In this document: one piece after another, positions 44,568 to 52,984 of the stretch
How the letters are laid out: the number at the start of each line of letters is the position of its first letter
Position numbering within the stretch: position 1 is the first letter of the stretch
Assembly (NCBI RefSeq): GCF_023715785.1
Contig: NZ_JAMBOX010000001.1
Coordinates: 868,001 to 932,000 of the forward strand
Source: Neobacillus niacini
Lineage (GTDB): Bacteria; Bacillota; Bacilli; Bacillales; Cytobacillaceae
Direction: 5' to 3'
Length of the DNA stretch: 64,000 nucleotides
Translations under genes and position numbers: made by a program
The notes under the pieces: model-generated
The model's input: only the letters and a program-made list of their open reading frames with translations
What the model was told of the DNA's origin: nothing
Databases searched by the model: none

Positions 44568-45776
44568 CTAAATAGCTTTTACTATAATGGCTGTTCCCAT
44601 TCCCCCACCAATACATAGTGAAGCTAGACCAAAAACAGCACTTTGTTTTTTCATTTCATGAAGGAGGGTAGTCGTGATTCTTGCACCAGATGCACCAAGC
44701 GGATGTCCAAGTGCAATAGCCCCGCCATTCACATTTGTACGCTCCTCGAACCATTTACGGTCCACCTTAAACTCTTGTTCTAGTTCATGAATCACACCTA
44801 GAGATTGTCCAGCAAAAGCTTCATTTAATTCAATTAAGTCAATATCTGTGAAGGAAATATCAACTTTTGACATTGCTTTTTTTATAGCTGGAACAGGTCC
44901 TAGTCCCATTAAGGAGGGGTCTACCCCTCCTTGTCCAACTGCGATAATTTCACACATTGGAACAAGTCCATATTTTTCAACTGCTGCTTCAGAGGCAACC
45001 ATAAGTACCGCCGCCCCATCATTTATCCCCGAAGCATTCCCGGCAGTTACGGTTCCATCCTTCTTGAAGGCCGGCTTTAATTTGGCTAATTTTTCAAGAG
45101 ATGTCGTGCGGTTTGGATGTTCATCAGTATCAACAATGATTGTTTCCTTCCTTGTTTTCACTTCAATTGGCACAATTTCTGCTGTAAAGCGTCCACTATC
45201 CACTGCCTTAATCGCCTTTTGTTGTGATTCTAAGGAAAACTTATCTTGCATCTCGCGACTGATAGCGAACTGATCTACAATGTTTTCTGTGGTAATTCCC
45301 ATATGGTATTGATGAAACGCATCGGTTAACGCATCACTAATGATTGTATCAGTCAGTTTCATCTCTCCTAATTTATTTCCATTTCTGCCTTGAAGGCCAT
45401 TCATTATAAAAGGCGCTTGAGACATCATTTCGATCCCGCCGGTCAACATTACATGAGCTGAACCAGCTTTAATACTTTCGTAAGCGCTCATAATTGTTTT
45501 CATGCCACTTCCGCAAATCATATTGATAGAATAAGCTGGCACTTCAACCGGCAGCCCAGCATATATTGCTGCTTGTCGTGCCACACCTTGGCCATGCCCT
45601 GCCGTTAAAACATGGCCCATTACTACTTCATCAATAGATGAAGGGTCCATTTTTGTTTCTTCCATCACGGCTTTCATAACCTGTCCAAGCAGCTCACCTG
45701 CTGGTACACTTGAAAGTCCCCCTAGCATTCTGCCAATCGGACTACGTTTGGCGGAGACGATAAATACCTTATTCAT
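44568..45776 (-). CDS. Acetyl-CoA acetyltransferase (thiolase II)
   Basis: 402-residue biosynthetic-type thiolase condensing two acetyl-CoA to acetoacetyl-CoA. Active-site pieces: [14 protein letters not shown] near residue 87 with the nucleophilic cysteine, [19 protein letters not shown] near 350 with the catalytic histidine, and [17 protein letters not shown] near 381 with the second cysteine. It follows the FabG-type reductase by 42 bases and would feed it. Family length (about 393) fits. Confidence 0.94.
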   Translation of the reverse strand: MNKVFIVSAKRSPIGRMLGGLSSVPAGELLGQVMKAVMEETKMDPSSIDEVVMGHVLTAGHGQGVARQAAIYAGLPVEVPAYSINMICGSGMKTIMSAYESIKAGSAHVMLTGGIEMMSQAPFIMNGLQGRNGNKLGEMKLTDTIISDALTDAFHQYHMGITTENIVDQFAISREMQDKFSLESQQKAIKAVDSGRFTAEIVPIEVKTRKETIIVDTDEHPNRTTSLEKLAKLKPAFKKDGTVTAGNASGINDGAAVLMVASEAAVEKYGLVPMCEIIAVGQGGVDPSLMGLGPVPAIKKAMSKVDISFTDIDLIELNEAFAGQSLGVIHELEQEFKVDRKWFEERTNVNGGAIALGHPLGASGARITTTLLHEMKKQSAVFGLASLCIGGGMGTAIIVKAI

Positions 45777-45818
45777 TATTCCGCTCCTTTCTGTAAATCT
45801 ATTTAATCGTTACTATTG

Positions 45819-46544
45819 TTATAGTCTAAGACCACCATTTACTGATAACACATGACCATTTACATAGCTTGATTCATCACTGGCAAGAAATAAAATCGCA
45901 TTGGCAATTTCCTGCGGGTCACCTAAACGACCAAGCGGGGTTTTCTGCCTAATCGGATCCAATACTTTGTCCGGAACCGTTGCCATCATTTCGGTCATTA
46001 CATACCCTGGAGCTACCGCATTGGTCCTAACCGCTGCACCTTTTCTTGTAAATTCCTTGGCCCATGTGTACGTCATACCAATCACACCAGCTTTTGTAGC
46101 TGCATAATTCGTTTGGCCAATATTTCCGTATTCACCTACAACGGAAGCAATATTAACAATGGATCCCTTACCATTTTCCATCATCAGCGGCGCCACCGCT
46201 TGAGTAAGATTAAATACACCTTTTAAATTGACATTAATAACGGCATCCCACATGCTCTCATCCATTTTTTGCAGAAGAGCATCTCTTGTAATACCTGCAT
46301 TATTAATTAGTACGTCTACTCTGCCAAACTCTGTTTGAACCTGTTCAACAAATGTAGCAACCTGTTCCCTATTTATTACATTTAGTTCGATATGTTTAAT
46401 GTTTTCTGCTGAATATTCCCCAGGGATCATATCAAGTGCAAATACCATCTTTGCGCCTTCTCTAGCAAATGTTTCACATACTGTACGGCCAATGCCTCTA
46501 GCGCCGCCGGTAACGATAGCAATTTTTCCATCCATGCGATTCAT
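45819..46544 (-). CDS. FabG/PhaB-type 3-oxoacyl reductase (acetoacetyl-CoA reductase candidate)
   Basis: 241-residue short-chain dehydrogenase. Cofactor motif VTGGARGIGRTV near residue 11, NNAGITRDALLQKMDESMWD near 86, catalytic serine in VNIASVVGEYG near 136 and YAATKAG (YxxxK) near 151, then the end HVLSVNGGLRL. ITRDALLQKM and the placement directly before a thiolase suggest (R)-3-hydroxybutyryl-CoA formation as in PhaB, rather than housekeeping FabG. First gene of the operon; GGAGG lies 8 bases before the ATG and a LysR-type box further upstream. Confidence 0.88.
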   Translation of the reverse strand: MNRMDGKIAIVTGGARGIGRTVCETFAREGAKMVFALDMIPGEYSAENIKHIELNVINREQVATFVEQVQTEFGRVDVLINNAGITRDALLQKMDESMWDAVINVNLKGVFNLTQAVAPLMMENGKGSIVNIASVVGEYGNIGQTNYAATKAGVIGMTYTWAKEFTRKGAAVRTNAVAPGYVMTEMMATVPDKVLDPIRQKTPLGRLGDPQEIANAILFLASDESSYVNGHVLSVNGGLRL

Positions 46545-46638
46545 ACTGTGTTGCCTCCTTATTTGATTTAGGATTTATCAGTAAGCTGCTTACATGTTTA
46601 GAATATAGCTGAAATATTTATAAATAAAATACATACAA

Positions 46639-46665
46639 ATTATAAGAGGTATAACTTTTAGTTAT
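46639..46665 (-). promoter_or_regulatory. Promoter and LysR-type box for the acyl-CoA operon
   Basis: ATAACTTTTAGTTAT (46651-46665) is a perfect 6-base inverted repeat containing T-N11-A, the LysR signature. A TATAAT -10 element lies at 46644-46639 on the minus strand, 7 bases away, so the box overlaps the -35 region. A second small inverted repeat GTAAGCAGCTTAC is at 46581-46593. Confidence 0.6.
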
Positions 46666-46679
46666 ATATTTCACAAACT

Positions 46680-46769
46680 AAAAACACCTCTTTTCAAACT
46701 CATTGATACCACTAGATTAAACACTAATTCAAGTTTGCTAGTGGAAATGATTTTAAGAAGGTGTTTTTC
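46680..46769 (-). terminator. Long imperfect hairpin / terminator after the LysR gene
   Basis: About 30-base arms (AAAAACACCTCTT...CCACTAG and CTAGTGG...AAGAAGGTGTTTTT) with a few mismatches form a 90-base hairpin. On the minus strand it ends GGTGTTTTTAG, suited to terminate the LysR-type gene. Its size also resembles a small inverted-repeat element. Confidence 0.6.
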
Positions 46770-46818
46770 ATAAGGTCACAGGATTGTCAATTTTTAGGGC
46801 AATATTAGACATTTTTTT

Positions 46819-47703
46819 CTAACTAGAAATATTTTGTTTTACATATTCAATAAACCGTCTAAGCGCATAAGAGGTATAACGGCCTTTTTTTAAAATAATT
46901 GCAATGTCCCATCTTACCGAGGGATGATTAATGGGTATCTGGAGAATCATCCCACTATTAAATTTGTCCAAAATCGGACGAGGCAGAATGGAAATTCCTT
47001 GATTCATAGCCACGAGTTCGGCAATAAAGTCCCACTGGCTGCTTTTGATTGTGATATTTGGCTCAAATCCTGATTGTCTACAGGACGCAATAATATGGTG
47101 ATGCAGCTTAAACGTTTCATTCAGCAATACAAAGCTTTCATCTTTTAGATCTTCATAATCAATGACTTCTTTACTTGCAAGGGGATGGCTCCTGTGAACA
47201 ATTAACTTATTTTCATCGGAAAAAATTGGGATAAAATCAAATTTAGTCTCATCAACAGGAAGTATTATCACGCCTGCATCAATTGAACCATCCTCGACCC
47301 GGTCCGATATATTCATTGCACCTTCTTCCAGAATCGATAGAATTACCCCCGGATAAAGCTGACGAAATCCAGCAATCAATTTTGGAAAATACGAGGTTCC
47401 AATTACTGGAGGGATGCCAACCTTTATATGTCCTTTCTTCAACTGTTCCGTGTCACGGATAGATTCACTCAATGACTCAAACTCAAACAACAGTTTTTGG
47501 GCACGCTCATATAACTGTTCACCTGCGTCTGTCAAATGAAGAAATTTTTCTGAGCGATCAAATAATTGAACGCCTAGTTCATCTTCTAGATTTTTAACCA
47601 TCTTACTTAAAGCTGGTTGAGAGATATGCAAATTTCTTGCGGCAATTGTAAAACTCTTTTCCTTTGCGACTTCAGTAAAATACGTCAATTGGCGGATCTC
47701 CAT
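46819..47703 (-). CDS. LysR-family regulator of the short-chain acyl-CoA operon
   Basis: 294-residue LysR-type regulator of the CynR/YwfK group: helix-turn-helix KSFTIAARNLHISQPALSKMVKNLEDELG at residues 15-43 and a substrate-binding domain with KVGIPPVIGTSYFPKLIAGF near 93. It lies directly upstream of, and on the same strand as, the FabG-type gene, with a LysR box and promoter between them. Likely the activator of the operon; the effector, perhaps an acyl-CoA or organic acid, is unknown. Confidence 0.88.
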   Translation of the reverse strand: MEIRQLTYFTEVAKEKSFTIAARNLHISQPALSKMVKNLEDELGVQLFDRSEKFLHLTDAGEQLYERAQKLLFEFESLSESIRDTEQLKKGHIKVGIPPVIGTSYFPKLIAGFRQLYPGVILSILEEGAMNISDRVEDGSIDAGVIILPVDETKFDFIPIFSDENKLIVHRSHPLASKEVIDYEDLKDESFVLLNETFKLHHHIIASCRQSGFEPNITIKSSQWDFIAELVAMNQGISILPRPILDKFNSGMILQIPINHPSVRWDIAIILKKGRYTSYALRRFIEYVKQNISS

Positions 47704-47800
47704 CTTTTACTTTCCTTTCTACTTTCCAACATTCGACATAGTTTCTATAATCCTTTTCCGCTACCGTTACTAAAAAGATGCCAAGCACTTTTCATGATTT

Positions 47801-48359
47801 TTATTTTAAAATATCCTCAATGGAATTTGTCACACGAATGGCCCTTAGTTTATAGTTAGGGAGATAAGTAATCCCTCCTTGGCCGCCAAGGTAGAAAGTT
47901 ATATCCGTTTGTTTTTCAGCAAATTGATCCAATCTCTGCAACAATTGAGGGTCTGTTTCAAACGGTATGGTGGTTGTAGCTGACAACAAAACCACATCTG
48001 GCTTTAATTTTTCTTCCAATGATTCAATCGCTCCTGGGGCAGGAGAAGCTCCAATTAACTGGGTTTTCCAGCCCTTCATCATGAATTGCAATAGGACCAG
48101 ATGCATTGCTACTTCATGATGTTCATATGGTAAGCATGCCCCGACAACGAATGGGGCATTTTCTCGATATTGATAATTTCGTCGGATTTGAACCAATAGG
48201 TCCCTTACAACCAGACTCGAAACCGATTCCTGGTATTCATCCCACTCATGATTCTCCCACTTTACGTTCTTCCCATTTTCTAATCACTTGTTTTGATAAT
48301 CCAGTTATATCTGCAACTTGTTGTATCGTAAATAATCCATTCTTATCCGATTCCATCAT
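47801..48359 (-). pseudogene. Decayed MerR-family regulator with B12-binding domain
   Basis: Two fragments of one gene. From an ATG at 48359/48356, with GAGGAG upstream, comes an N-terminal MerR helix-turn-helix piece, LFTIQQVADITGLSKQVIRK, then WEERKVGES and a stop. Another frame continues NHEWDEYQESVSSLVVRD and leads into a full B12-binding domain to 47801 (VVGACLPYEHHEVAMHLVL, PDVVLLSATTT). The rest of the MerR domain, about 40-50 codons, is missing and the frame is shifted at the join. Intact relatives (CarH/LitR-like) are about 300 residues. The LxGxS and VGACLPYEHHEVAMH parts are as expected for cobalamin binding, though the H in the DxHxxG-type motif is altered. Confidence 0.75.
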
Positions 48360-48693
48360 CTATCTCATCTCCTCAATCCTCTGTCCAATCTCTGCAGATA
48401 CATTCAGTATAATAATCATCATGATTTTGTACAACATTACCCTGCAAACATTGTACATAGATTAATATTGTATGATTACTTTACGATTTGAAGCGGAAAA
48501 AACAGCAGTCATTGGTCAGCTCAACGCCATTGCGAGCAACGAGGACAACAAACAAAATATTTCTCTCTTTGGTCTTAACAAAGACGAATTTCTAATGCCT
48601 ACTGTGTAGCCAGTCCCGATACGATTTTTTTGGATGTACTAGATACGGTTGGACATATTAACATTATACTTTTTGAAAACTGGGGGGATCTAA
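48360..48693. promoter_or_regulatory. Intergenic region with TTGTACA repeats upstream of the FAD oxidoreductase
   Basis: TTGTACA occurs at 48427-48433 and 48451-48457, with a looser TTGTATG at 48468-48474, in the region divergent from the broken B12-MerR gene. Such repeats would suit a MerR-family operator for the oxidoreductase promoter. A 45-codon frame at 48472-48609 (starting MITLRFEAEKTAVIG) has no recognisable family and is probably a fragment. The rest shows nothing clear. Confidence 0.45.
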
Positions 48694-49920
48694 GTGAATT
48701 TACAATCCGGTACCTATTATTGGCCGACTACTTTTCCTGATGCGCCAACATACCCGTTATTGGCAGAAGACCTATCTTGTGATGTATTAATCATTGGGGG
48801 CGGAAGTTCCGGGGCACAGTGTGCCTATTATCTTGCTGATGCTGATTTAGATGTCATTGTCATTGAAAAAACAACTATTGGCAGCGGCAGTACTAGTACC
48901 AATACAGCTCTCATTCAATACTCCGGTGAAAAAATGTTTACAGATCTGATCAATACCTTTGGAGAAAATTACATAAAAAGGCATTTACAACTACTACAGG
49001 AAGCCATTAATGAAATGGAAACAGCCTCAAAGAACGTCACAATTGATTGTGAATTTATCAGAAGAGATACCCTATATTCTGCTAGCTGTGCAGAAGACGT
49101 TGAAAGTCTTAAAAAGGAATATGAATTTTTAAAGCAGCATCACTGTGAACTTGCTTTTTTAACAAAGGAAGATATTGAAGCCAAATATCCTTTTAGCAGG
49201 GATGCCGCTATTTATTCATATAATGATGCTGAAATCAACCCTTTTCGATTCACCCATGCACTATTGGATTACGCCGCAAAAAAAGGAATCCGTGTATATG
49301 AAAATACGGAAATGAACGGTCACTTCTATGATAAACAAAAAGGAATGATGACCGTTTCTACAAAAAATGGGTGTTCTATCCAAGCACGCTATATTATTTT
49401 TGCAGCAGGTTATGAAGGAATGGAAATCAAAAAAGAGAAAAAGGCTTCCTTTGTAAGTACCTATACGGTAACAACCAATCCAGTCAAAGACCTCTCCAAA
49501 TGGTATAACAGGACTCTCATCTGGGAAACAGCCCGTCCCTATTTATTTATGCGGACAACGAGAGATAACCGGATTATCATAGGCGGACTCGATGATAACA
49601 CGACATATCCTGAAGATCGCGATAGTAAATTGATTCACAAAAAGAATAAACTAATTGAAGAATTTAATAACATGTTTCCCACCATTAAAGTACAACCAGA
49701 ATACTACCTAGCTGCCTTTTATGGGGGCACAGTAGATGGCATTCCGATTATTGGTAAATATGAAGAATATCCTAATAGCTATTTTCTATTTGCCTTTGGT
49801 GACAACGGGACGGTATACAGCCAATTACTCTCGAAGCTTATTGTAAAGGAGATTGTAGAAGGGAACTGTCCAGATTTAGCTCTATACTTGCAGGAACGCC
49901 CTTTGCTAAACAAGAGATGA
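48694..49920 (+). CDS. FAD-dependent oxidoreductase (DadA/glycine oxidase-like)
   Basis: 408-residue flavoprotein of the DAO family. The FAD-binding motif VLIIGGGSSGAQCAYYLADA lies near residue 32, followed by DVIVIEKTTIGSGSTSTNTA, a second nucleotide-contact region RYIIFAAGYEG near 228, and a C-terminal YGGTVDGIPIIGKY near 347. A GTG start at 48694 follows GGGGGGATC. It probably oxidises an amine or amino acid; the substrate is unknown. It is divergent from the broken B12-binding regulator and stands alone. Confidence 0.88.
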   Translation: MNLQSGTYYWPTTFPDAPTYPLLAEDLSCDVLIIGGGSSGAQCAYYLADADLDVIVIEKTTIGSGSTSTNTALIQYSGEKMFTDLINTFGENYIKRHLQLLQEAINEMETASKNVTIDCEFIRRDTLYSASCAEDVESLKKEYEFLKQHHCELAFLTKEDIEAKYPFSRDAAIYSYNDAEINPFRFTHALLDYAAKKGIRVYENTEMNGHFYDKQKGMMTVSTKNGCSIQARYIIFAAGYEGMEIKKEKKASFVSTYTVTTNPVKDLSKWYNRTLIWETARPYLFMRTTRDNRIIIGGLDDNTTYPEDRDSKLIHKKNKLIEEFNNMFPTIKVQPEYYLAAFYGGTVDGIPIIGKYEEYPNSYFLFAFGDNGTVYSQLLSKLIVKEIVEGNCPDLALYLQERPLLNKR

Positions 49921-50069
49921 AACATGCAAGGGCAATAATTGGACCTGGAGAAATTTGGCTCTTTTGAAAAAATTTATCCGTCATATCTAAATAAGAGGTT
50001 GTGATTCATCCTTATCATAAAGTATAGTTAAGTATCTAAAAAACAATCCTCTGATTAAGGATGGTCAAC

Positions 50070-50777
50070 ATGCGTATTAATAAATATATAAGCGAATCTG
50101 GAAAAGCATCTCGACGAGGTGCGGATAAATTAATTACCGATGGTAGAGTTACGATAAATGGGAAACGAGCAACAATCGGCAGCCAAGTGGAACCTGGGGA
50201 TGATGTTCGTGTTGATGGAAATCCAATCCGAGTAGCAAGGAATAATGTCTATATTGCCTTAAATAAACCTGTAGGCATTACTAGTACGACAGAAAAAGGT
50301 GTAAAAGGCAATATTGTTGATTTGGTCAACCATCCATTAAGAATATTTAATATTGGGCGCCTGGATAAAGATTCAGAGGGCTTAATACTTCTTACGAACG
50401 ATGGCGACATTGTTAACGAAATTCTCCGTTCCGAAGGTAAACACGAGAAGGAATACATTGTCTCCGTAGACAAGCCCATTACTCCTGAATTCTTGAAGAA
50501 GATGTCTGAGGGTGTCAAAATATTAGGGACAAAAACACTTCCTTGTAAAGTAACACAATTATCAAAATTTGATTTCCAGATTATTTTAACCCAGGGACTT
50601 AATCGCCAAATTCGCCGCATGTGCGCTGAATTAGGATACGAGGTTTACAGACTGCAACGAGTCCGAATCATGAATATTCATTTAGGCAGCCTTCCTCCTG
50701 GACAATGGAGAGATTTATCCAAGAAAGAGCGAACTCAATTATTTAGAGAATTGAACTATGAGCCAAAAGAATGGTAA
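50070..50777 (+). CDS. rluF: 23S rRNA pseudouridine synthase, RluF-type
   Basis: About 235-residue RsuA/RluF-family enzyme that isomerises a uridine in 23S rRNA. An N-terminal S4 RNA-binding domain ([22 protein letters not shown]) is followed by the catalytic [20 protein letters not shown] near residue 97, with the catalytic aspartate, and the [22 protein letters not shown] segment near 176. The ATG at 50070 is preferred because AAGG lies 9 bases upstream; an in-frame ATG at 50061 adds three residues. Confidence 0.92.
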   Translation: MRINKYISESGKASRRGADKLITDGRVTINGKRATIGSQVEPGDDVRVDGNPIRVARNNVYIALNKPVGITSTTEKGVKGNIVDLVNHPLRIFNIGRLDKDSEGLILLTNDGDIVNEILRSEGKHEKEYIVSVDKPITPEFLKKMSEGVKILGTKTLPCKVTQLSKFDFQIILTQGLNRQIRRMCAELGYEVYRLQRVRIMNIHLGSLPPGQWRDLSKKERTQLFRELNYEPKEW

Positions 50778-50810
50778 AAACTTATCCTTAATCAAGTAAC
50801 CAACGAAATT

Positions 50811-51003
50811 AAAATAAACGGAGAATTTCCGGTTAGATGCTGAATAGCGCTCTTTTCGGGGTAAATAAGGGGAAGTTTACCGATTAAGACAAGCAAAGTC
50901 CCCCATTTTTACGTTTTTTCAGTCAATAGGCGGAATCTCTCCGCCTATTTAGGCTATTTTTTATTCTTTTTACTAAATAAGCGAAAGTTTTCCGTCTATT
51001 TAT
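50811..51003. repeat. Four tandem degenerate palindromes of an AATARGCGGAA..TTTCCG family
   Basis: Four related units lie 50-62 bases apart: AAATAAACGGAGAATTTCCG (from 50812), AAATAAGGGGAAGTTTACCG (from 50862), AATAGGCGGAATCTCTCCG (from 50925) and AAATAAGCGAAAGTTTTCCG (from 50974), each followed by a TTAGA or YCTATTTA-type tail. The third is a perfect 10-bp hairpin with a T-rich tail and could stop rluF transcription. Confidence 0.6.
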
Positions 51004-51062
51004 CAGACAGGATGCTTAACCTAATCCCCCAACCAATATGAGCGGACCAGTTCAGAAAGTAC

Positions 51063-51319
51063 ATGGAAACATTATGCTGGTCCAAACCAACCGAAGCGAT
51101 TGCCCTTGCTCCTAAAGCTATTCAAATTAATGAGGAGCAGCAGGCAAAATTGAATTAGGAAGAATCTATGCAGCATTAGCCATCGCGCATGTTCTCCATG
51201 ATAAAAATCTGCTGGCAGCCAAAGAATATATCCATTCAGCAAAGAACATACAAGGCGAAACTGGGTATGCATCTGGAGTCCTCTTTGCCCACGTTGCAAT
51301 TAATAAAGGCAATAGGTAA
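51063..51319 (+). pseudogene. Remnant of a TPR-like coding sequence
   Basis: Two pieces in different frames join at about 51155: METLCWSKPTEAIALAPKAI, running to a TAG at 51155-51157, and GRIYAALAIAHVLHDKNLLA, continuing as AKEYIHSAKNI to a TAA at 51317-51319. The second piece has helix-turn-helix spacing like tetratricopeptide repeats. The parent gene is not identified. It appears to be a decayed fragment. Confidence 0.4.
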
Positions 51320-51359
51320 GGCCATATTTACCAGTACCCATTGCCTTTATAATGTAATT

Positions 51360-51716
51360 TTATTTAAAAAATACTTTATCTATATTGTACTTTGACTTCA
51401 GTTCATTAATAATATACGTTTCATAAATTTCTCTATGTACAGGGTCTTCAATCACACAAACATCAATTTTAGCGACTTCATCTCTATGCATTTTTATTGG
51501 AGAAACAGTATCTTCAAAATGCTTCTTAATCCTTTGCCGTAATTTCCTCGCCTTACCAACAAATAATAGCTCTTGGTTATGGTTATAGAACATAAAAATG
51601 CCGCCCTTATCTCTAGGAATAAGATGAAATTCTGTAAATCCATAAATATTACTTGATTCAGCGTTCTTCTGTTTGGTAATTGTAACACTTGGTTTTGGAA
51701 TGGTTATGTTTATCAC
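51360..51716 (-). CDS. GIY-YIG nuclease-family protein
   Basis: 118-residue protein built around a GIY-YIG domain like the N-terminus of UvrC: GGIFMFYNHNQELLFVGKAR near residue 40 replaces the GIY and YIG parts, RQRIKKHF supplies the conserved arginine region, and EIYETYIINELKSKYN near 96 the metal-binding glutamate. The GTG start at 51716 follows AAGGAG by 12 bases. Single-domain proteins like this are common in Firmicutes and of unclear role; a DNA nuclease function is inferred from fold only. Confidence 0.85.
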   Translation of the reverse strand: MINITIPKPSVTITKQKNAESSNIYGFTEFHLIPRDKGGIFMFYNHNQELLFVGKARKLRQRIKKHFEDTVSPIKMHRDEVAKIDVCVIEDPVHREIYETYIINELKSKYNIDKVFFK

Positions 51717-52043
51717 TATCGTTCACTTCTCCTTCGTATTAATTTAGCTTTGATTCCAATGATGGACATGCTACTGCAAGTACAATTTTCCCCATTACAA
51801 AACGGGGCGGCATCTATAGGTAAAATATAAAAGTGATCCAAAGCCGAGGGTCTCCCATAACATTAGCGTCCATTATGTCGCCTTTGTGCAATAAAGCAGA
51901 ATTATGTCCCCCATTCCACCTTGGATATTATTCGGGAGTTTCATAAATCCTGGCGGGTTTGAATACAATTTTATAGAACTACGGACCCAGTATCAAAGGC
52001 TTAAAGAATATTTAAATTAATTATAATAATGGGGGGAAAACCA
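51717..52043. other. Non-coding gap before the DUF4386 gene
   Basis: 327 bases without a convincing frame, repeat or terminator. The last 25 bases hold the GGGGGG ribosome binding site of the next gene. I see nothing else that I can support. Confidence 0.5.
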
Positions 52044-52676
52044 ATGTCAACTGCAAGTCTGTATCGTTTTTCAGGCATTATATTATTGTTAAGTGTTGGA
52101 CTAAACCTTATTGCATCAATTTGGCCATTTCTCGTTGACACCAGCCTCAATGCCCCAATGAGCGAACTTCAAAGCCCACAGTGGGCGACCTTTTACAGTT
52201 TGTGCTTCATTATATTCATGCTGCTTCTAATCGGGCTCCCTGCGATGTATTTGCGTCTATCGGGAGAACGTGGGGGCAAAATGGGGCTAATTGGTTTGTT
52301 TCTTTATATAGTTGGTATCTTTTTAAAAATGGCAACGATTGCGTTCTTCGTTTCAGTTATTCCTCTACTGGCGAAACAGGCACCGGAGGTTATTGCCCCA
52401 ATCTATGATTCGAACTTTGCAATTTTTCCGCTCGGTGGAATGCTGCTTTGCCTCATCGGGTTCATTCTTCTAGGAAGCGCGGTTATTCGGGCAAAAGTAT
52501 ATCCAAGATTTGTTGGCGTGCTGATTATCGTATCGGCTCTTCTCGATGTTGCTCAGGTCGCCTTCCAAGACGGAAGGTCCTTTGCCATTGTCAACTTGTT
52601 GTTCGCCATTTCAATTTCACTAGCACTCGGCTCAGTCGGCAAAAGTTTGGCGACCGGGCAGAAATCAGCCGGTTAA
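52044..52676 (+). CDS. DUF4386 membrane protein
   Basis: About 210-residue integral membrane protein with six predicted helices. The start LYRFSGIILLLSVGLNLIAS, a WATFYSLCFIIFMLLLIGLPAMYLRL segment and the IPLLAKQAPEVIAPIYD loop are typical of DUF4386 family proteins. GGGGGG lies 8 bases before the ATG at 52044. Function unknown; no partner genes on either side. Confidence 0.82.
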   Translation: MSTASLYRFSGIILLLSVGLNLIASIWPFLVDTSLNAPMSELQSPQWATFYSLCFIIFMLLLIGLPAMYLRLSGERGGKMGLIGLFLYIVGIFLKMATIAFFVSVIPLLAKQAPEVIAPIYDSNFAIFPLGGMLLCLIGFILLGSAVIRAKVYPRFVGVLIIVSALLDVAQVAFQDGRSFAIVNLLFAISISLALGSVGKSLATGQKSAG

Positions 52677-52737
52677 AGAACCATAACTCCCTGACAAGCA
52701 TTCACGTACTTAAAATTTCGTTCCACTGATAAAACAG

Positions 52738-52796
52738 TGTCTGTCACTCCCCGAATAATGTCGAGGGTATCGCTACAAAGGGGGTGGTGACAGGCA
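52738..52796. repeat. Copy 2 of the REP-like inverted-repeat element
   Basis: TGTCTGTCACTCCCC (52738-52752) and GGGGGTGGTGACAGGCA (52780-52796) are inverted arms with 27 bases between. The other copy is at 30893-30954; a right-arm-only fragment GGTGGGTGATGACAGGCACT is at about 52909. No transposase is nearby. Confidence 0.55.
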
Positions 52797-52820
52797 TTTA
52801 TTTTATAAAAAAAACAGCTT

Positions 52821-52837
52821 CTATTTATGGTAAGGTT
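52821..52837 (-). repeat. rlmH 3'-end-like direct repeat, copy at 52.8 kb (att-like)
   Basis: CTATTTATGGTAAGGTT; read on the minus strand it spells G-E-P-Y-H-K-stop, the C-terminus of RlmH (NEPYHK) with synonymous codon changes. The 20 bases before the core on the plus strand (TATAAAAAAAACAGCTT) resemble those beside rlmH and beside the copy at 39450. Confidence 0.65.
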
Positions 52838-52984
52838 CACCGCACCTGCTTAAGCAGCAGTTTTTCTGGTAAAAATAAGATCTCATCAATGCCTGTAAAT
52901 TCGAAAAAAGGTGGGTGATGACAGGCACTGCTTTCTTGGACGTTCGTTCCGTTTAAAGTAGATGCTTGTTTAGCGCCTTATGTT

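Noticed and set aside
40905..46544. Polyhydroxybutyrate synthesis operon
   Set aside because: The thiolase, reductase and hydratase would fit, but there is no phaC, phaR or phasin gene, and an enoyl reductase with a CoA-transferase points to acid formation.
50811..51003. CRISPR-like array
   Set aside because: The units are short, diverged palindromes with only four copies, and no cas genes are present.
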